In this document: positions 53,162 through 55,441 of the stretch, piece after piece | Layout: every line of letters starts with the position of its first letter | How positions within the stretch are numbered: the stretch's first letter is position 1 | Source: Bdellovibrionales bacterium CG10_big_fil_rev_8_21_14_0_10_45_34 | GTDB lineage: Bacteria; Bdellovibrionota; Bdellovibrionia; Bdellovibrionales; 1-14-0-10-45-34 | DNA length: 55,441 nucleotides | Direction of reading: 5' to 3' | NCBI GenBank assembly: GCA_002778785.1 | Contig: PEZS01000003.1 | Coordinates: forward strand, 1-55,441 | Translations under genes and position numbers: made by a program | Notes under the pieces: model-generated | What the model was told of the DNA's origin: nothing | Database searches by the model: none | What the model saw: the letters and a program-made list of their open reading frames with translations, nothing else

Positions 53162-54199
53162 GTGAGTGCAATGAAAATAGCTATATTGACTGGTGGCGGA
53201 GATGCCCCTGGACTAAACGGAATCATAGAAGCGGCCGGAAAGACCCTTTTAAGACAAGGGCATCAGGTCTACGGAATCCTCAACGGATTTGAGGGTATAT
53301 TTAACTCTCGTATTATTGAACTCAATGAGGGAAATCTCGAAGGCCTTCATGCGAAGGCTGGCACTCTGCTGGGTTCAAGCAATCGCACAGGCACTCAAGA
53401 CAGAGAAAAAGAATTCCTAGATAAATATAAAGAGCTAGATCTTAACGGTTTACTTGTCGCAGGTGGAGACGGAACATTCGCTGGCTTAAAAGCTTTTCGC
53501 GAGCAAATACCGATCATCGGTGCTCCCAAAACAATCGACAATGATATCCCCGGCACCGACATTTCGTTTGGCTACGATACGGCATGCACAGTGGTTGCCG
53601 AGTCAGCAGACGCTTTGCGAGCGACGGCGGATGCTCACAGCCGAATAATGATTGTTGAAGTTATGGGACGAACCGCAGGATGGATTGCACTTGGTGGCGG
53701 CATAGCCTCCCAGTCAGAAGTGATTTTACTCCCAGAGCGCCCATTTGATTTTCAAGCCCTTTGCAAATTTTTAAACGATAAAAAAGCCAAAGGCCGAAAA
53801 GGCCTCATCATAGTAGTTGCCGAAGGAGCCTCAGAGAAAAACTCAAAACCCGAAGTCGCTTTCGAAGTAGAAGGCTCTCCGCAGTCTGAAAGGTATGGAG
53901 GAATTGCTGAGCTACTTGCAAGGAGAATAGAAAGAGAAACTGCGTGGGAGAGTCGGCATGTGGTTTTAGGTCACCTTCAGCGCAGCCGTCCACCAACAAC
54001 TACAGATAGGTTCTTAACGATCGCAATGGGAGTCGAAATGGCAAGGATGGTAGCCGAAGGCGACTGGAACAGAGCAGTTGTTTATAAAGATGGTCGCGTG
54101 CGTAGAGACTCAATAGATGTTTTTATGACAGGCGCAAGACTCGTACCGGATGATCATCGATGGGTGGGGATGGCCCAAGCTCTCGGCCTCTACATTTAA
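53162..54199 (+). CDS. pfkA: 6-phosphofructokinase
   Basis: 345 residues. Nucleotide loop ILTGGGDAPGLNG, VAGGDGTFAGLK (101-110), catalytic PKTIDNDIPGTD with base Asp126, and EVMGRTAGWIALGGG. It phosphorylates fructose 6-phosphate in glycolysis. Gly104 is the residue typical of ATP-using enzymes, whereas Lys123 (E. coli position 124) is typical of PPi-using ones; some actinobacterial enzymes with this Gly/Lys combination use ATP. I expect ATP but the donor is not certain from sequence. The GTG at 53162 follows GGAAGG by eleven bases; an ATG three codons on is the alternative. A short stem-loop follows the stop. Confidence 0.93.
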   Translation: MSAMKIAILTGGGDAPGLNGIIEAAGKTLLRQGHQVYGILNGFEGIFNSRIIELNEGNLEGLHAKAGTLLGSSNRTGTQDREKEFLDKYKELDLNGLLVAGGDGTFAGLKAFREQIPIIGAPKTIDNDIPGTDISFGYDTACTVVAESADALRATADAHSRIMIVEVMGRTAGWIALGGGIASQSEVILLPERPFDFQALCKFLNDKKAKGRKGLIIVVAEGASEKNSKPEVAFEVEGSPQSERYGGIAELLARRIERETAWESRHVVLGHLQRSRPPTTTDRFLTIAMGVEMARMVAEGDWNRAVVYKDGRVRRDSIDVFMTGARLVPDDHRWVGMAQALGLYI

Positions 54200-54204
54200 A
54201 GAAT

Positions 54205-54227
54205 TGTAGCCTCATTGCTACAGCTTT
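54205..54227 (+). terminator. Weak stem-loop after pfkA
   Basis: TGTAGC and GCTACA with a 6-base loop, six bases after the stop, followed by GCTTT. Short stem and poor T-run make this only a possible terminator. Confidence 0.4.
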
Positions 54228-54451
54228 AGCTAGTTAGGCTGATTGCCAATTCACATTATGGCGGTCAGAAAAAATCAAAGAACCTACTGGGCAATCTGCG
54301 GTTTAGTGAAGATATTATTCGTCAAGCAATGTGTTAAAAACGCATCACTATGGTAAATTTGCTTAGCTGACAACCACCTTGTACTTGGATATCGTTTTGA
54401 AAAGTTAAACGCAAGTATCTCTTCGTAAGGAGATGCCTAACAGGAGGTCAA

Positions 54452-55021
54452 ATGAAACGTCTATTACTCGTTGCCATTTCAAGTGCTTTGTTTGGTTGTT
54501 CTTCGAATCCACACAAAGCAGAAGAGATCGACACCGAAATGGAGCGGTCCCAAGAGGTTTCTGGAGAAAACGTCGGAACAAAAGACGGTAAAATGATTGT
54601 TCAGCGAAAGCAGTTAATTTCTGAAGAGCTTCGAAAACTACAGTACGAAGTTTATGCACTCGACGATCATGTCTACGGCAACCGCAAGTTCGGCTCTAAA
54701 GGCCTCTATGGAGTATTAAAAGATTGCCGGGTAAAACTTTCTGATAAAACCAATGGTGGCGATGGCAAGCTTAGATGGATGGAGCCTCTTGAAAGAGTCA
54801 CTGACAAAGAAACAGAGTTTAAAATTGGCGTGGACGAGAACGACCAGCTTGTAGCCGTAAGTGAAGAATACTTACTCGATCGTATTAAGAGATTTAAAGA
54901 GTACAAAGCTGTCTTGATGAAAAGGCAGGATGAATTTGAAGAGAAAATTGATATTTGCAAAGCCGAAGCCCGCTCAATGCAGCATGACGTTAAGGCAGCG
55001 AAAACTCCAGCAGCGGAGTAG
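54452..55021 (+). CDS. Lipoprotein, hypothetical
   Basis: 189 residues. Signal with lipobox LFGC (Cys16). The mature protein is highly charged and helical, with a central Gly/Lys-rich patch (KFGSKGLYGVLKDC, TNGGDGKLRW) and a long terminal coiled coil (about 145-180: EYLLDRIKRFKEYKAVLMKRQDEFEEKIDIC). Two Cys in the mature part. AGGAGGT precedes the ATG. Ten bases separate it from the next small lipoprotein gene, so they form a two-gene operon. Not recognised; a coiled-coil lipoprotein in the periplasm is the plain description. Confidence 0.75.
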   Translation: MKRLLLVAISSALFGCSSNPHKAEEIDTEMERSQEVSGENVGTKDGKMIVQRKQLISEELRKLQYEVYALDDHVYGNRKFGSKGLYGVLKDCRVKLSDKTNGGDGKLRWMEPLERVTDKETEFKIGVDENDQLVAVSEEYLLDRIKRFKEYKAVLMKRQDEFEEKIDICKAEARSMQHDVKAAKTPAAE

Positions 55022-55031
55022 GAGAGTGAAT

Positions 55032-55337
55032 ATGTTAGTATCAAATAAATTGGTATTCGTTCCAATAGCGGCGATCCTTATGGGCGTTGTTGGATGCTCC
55101 TCAAGATCTGTATTGCCGGACGTCGAAGAAGTTCGGGTTAGCCGCGAAGCACCTGATCCGGAATGTGTCAGCCTTGGTAAAGTCAGCGGAAAGTCTTTTA
55201 AGGTAAAAGCTACCGAAGAAGATGCAATGGCTGACCTCAAGAACACCGTTGTTCGTAAGGGTGGAAATTTCGTACAGGTTAAGGAGTATTCGAATTCGGG
55301 GGCGACTGTTACCGGTGAAGCCTTCGAATGCCCCTGA
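55032..55337 (+). CDS. DUF4156/RcsF-like small lipoprotein
   Basis: 101 residues from the ATG at 55032 (GGAGAG upstream); lipobox VVGC (Cys22). The mature part carries CVSLGKVSGKSF, EDAMADLKNTVVRKGGNFVQV and a C-terminal FECP, matching the RcsF-like DUF4156 pattern of two disulfide Cys and a 'dLkN.v...GaNfV' helix. RcsF reports outer-membrane stress, but this family is broader and no Rcs kinase is visible here. Second gene of the pair starting at 54452. Confidence 0.75.
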   Translation: MLVSNKLVFVPIAAILMGVVGCSSRSVLPDVEEVRVSREAPDPECVSLGKVSGKSFKVKATEEDAMADLKNTVVRKGGNFVQVKEYSNSGATVTGEAFECP

Positions 55338-55372
55338 TTCGCGCTTGAAAATCTGTCATCTGCTGCGTTCTC

Positions 55373-55427
55373 GCTTCAAAATCTTCCTCCGACGTATATG
55401 TCATACGCCTGCGGTCGATTTTGAAGC
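55373..55427. repeat. REP-like imperfect inverted repeat at the window edge
   Basis: Outer arms GCTTCAAAATC (55373-55383) and GATTTTGAAGC (55417-55427) with an inner pair CGTAT / ATACG (55393-55397 and 55403-55407). A related direct copy GCTTGAAAATC begins at 55343. It lies after the last lipoprotein stop and runs near the window end. It looks like an intergenic repeat unit such as REP/BIME-type elements. Confidence 0.6.
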
Positions 55428-55441
55428 TGCGGCCTTGCATC

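Overview
The window reads as chromosomal DNA of a Gram-negative, probably Bdellovibrio-like (Bdellovibrionota) bacterium. That rests on family content and style, not on a database search: many secreted or lipid-anchored proteins, two subtilases, a very large metalloprotease lipoprotein, histidine kinases with an 'HDIRSP/HDIQSP' H-box, frequent TTG and GTG starts, and outer-membrane and peptidoglycan enzymes. I see no rRNA, tRNA, CRISPR array, transposase or phage gene. Genes are dense and many overlap by 4-20 bases, so much of the window is organised as operons.

Layout. (1) 62-4760, minus strand: a phosphorelay operon (response regulator with a degenerate HPt-like front end, hybrid kinase, HPt protein, lone receiver) behind a beta-class GST. 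(2) 5017-6672: a secreted subtilase, then a DUF2231 membrane protein. (3) 7601-16167: two closely similar six-helix histidine kinases in opposite orientation bracket a 7TMR-DISM adenylate cyclase, an AlkB-like membrane diiron protein translationally coupled to an acyl-ACP-reductase-like oxidoreductase, and a divergent CoaBC. (4) 16301-18611: a hypothetical protein, MsrA and a methyltransferase. (5) 18699-23909, minus strand: a tight five-gene operon of membrane metallophosphoesterase, DOMON-like protein, NamZ-type exo-muramidase, coiled-coil protein and secreted protein. (6) 23953-30472: a second, more canonical AlkB-like protein, FadD, a Ktr potassium uptake pair and an MscS channel. (7) 30459-34654: adenosine-deaminase-like protein, esterase, glyoxalase II, UppP. 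(8) 35058-41550: PA14 lipoprotein, stand-alone cyclic-nucleotide-binding protein, 1145-residue zinc protease lipoprotein, probable beta-barrel protein. (9) 41813-43961: MurD and a TetR regulator. (10) 44140-55337: a giant unknown secreted protein plus a second subtilase, two paralogous lipoproteins, phosphofructokinase and two more small lipoproteins, ending in a repeat at the window edge.

Common themes are envelope and secreted proteins (proteases, lipoproteins, peptidoglycan enzymes), signal transduction (phosphorelay, cAMP) and fatty-acid chemistry (FadD, two AlkB-like proteins, a possible acyl-ACP reductase, CoA synthesis). The least explained blocks are the metallophosphoesterase-DOMON-NamZ operon, the reductase/diiron pair, and the giant protein-subtilase pair followed by the paralogous lipoproteins.
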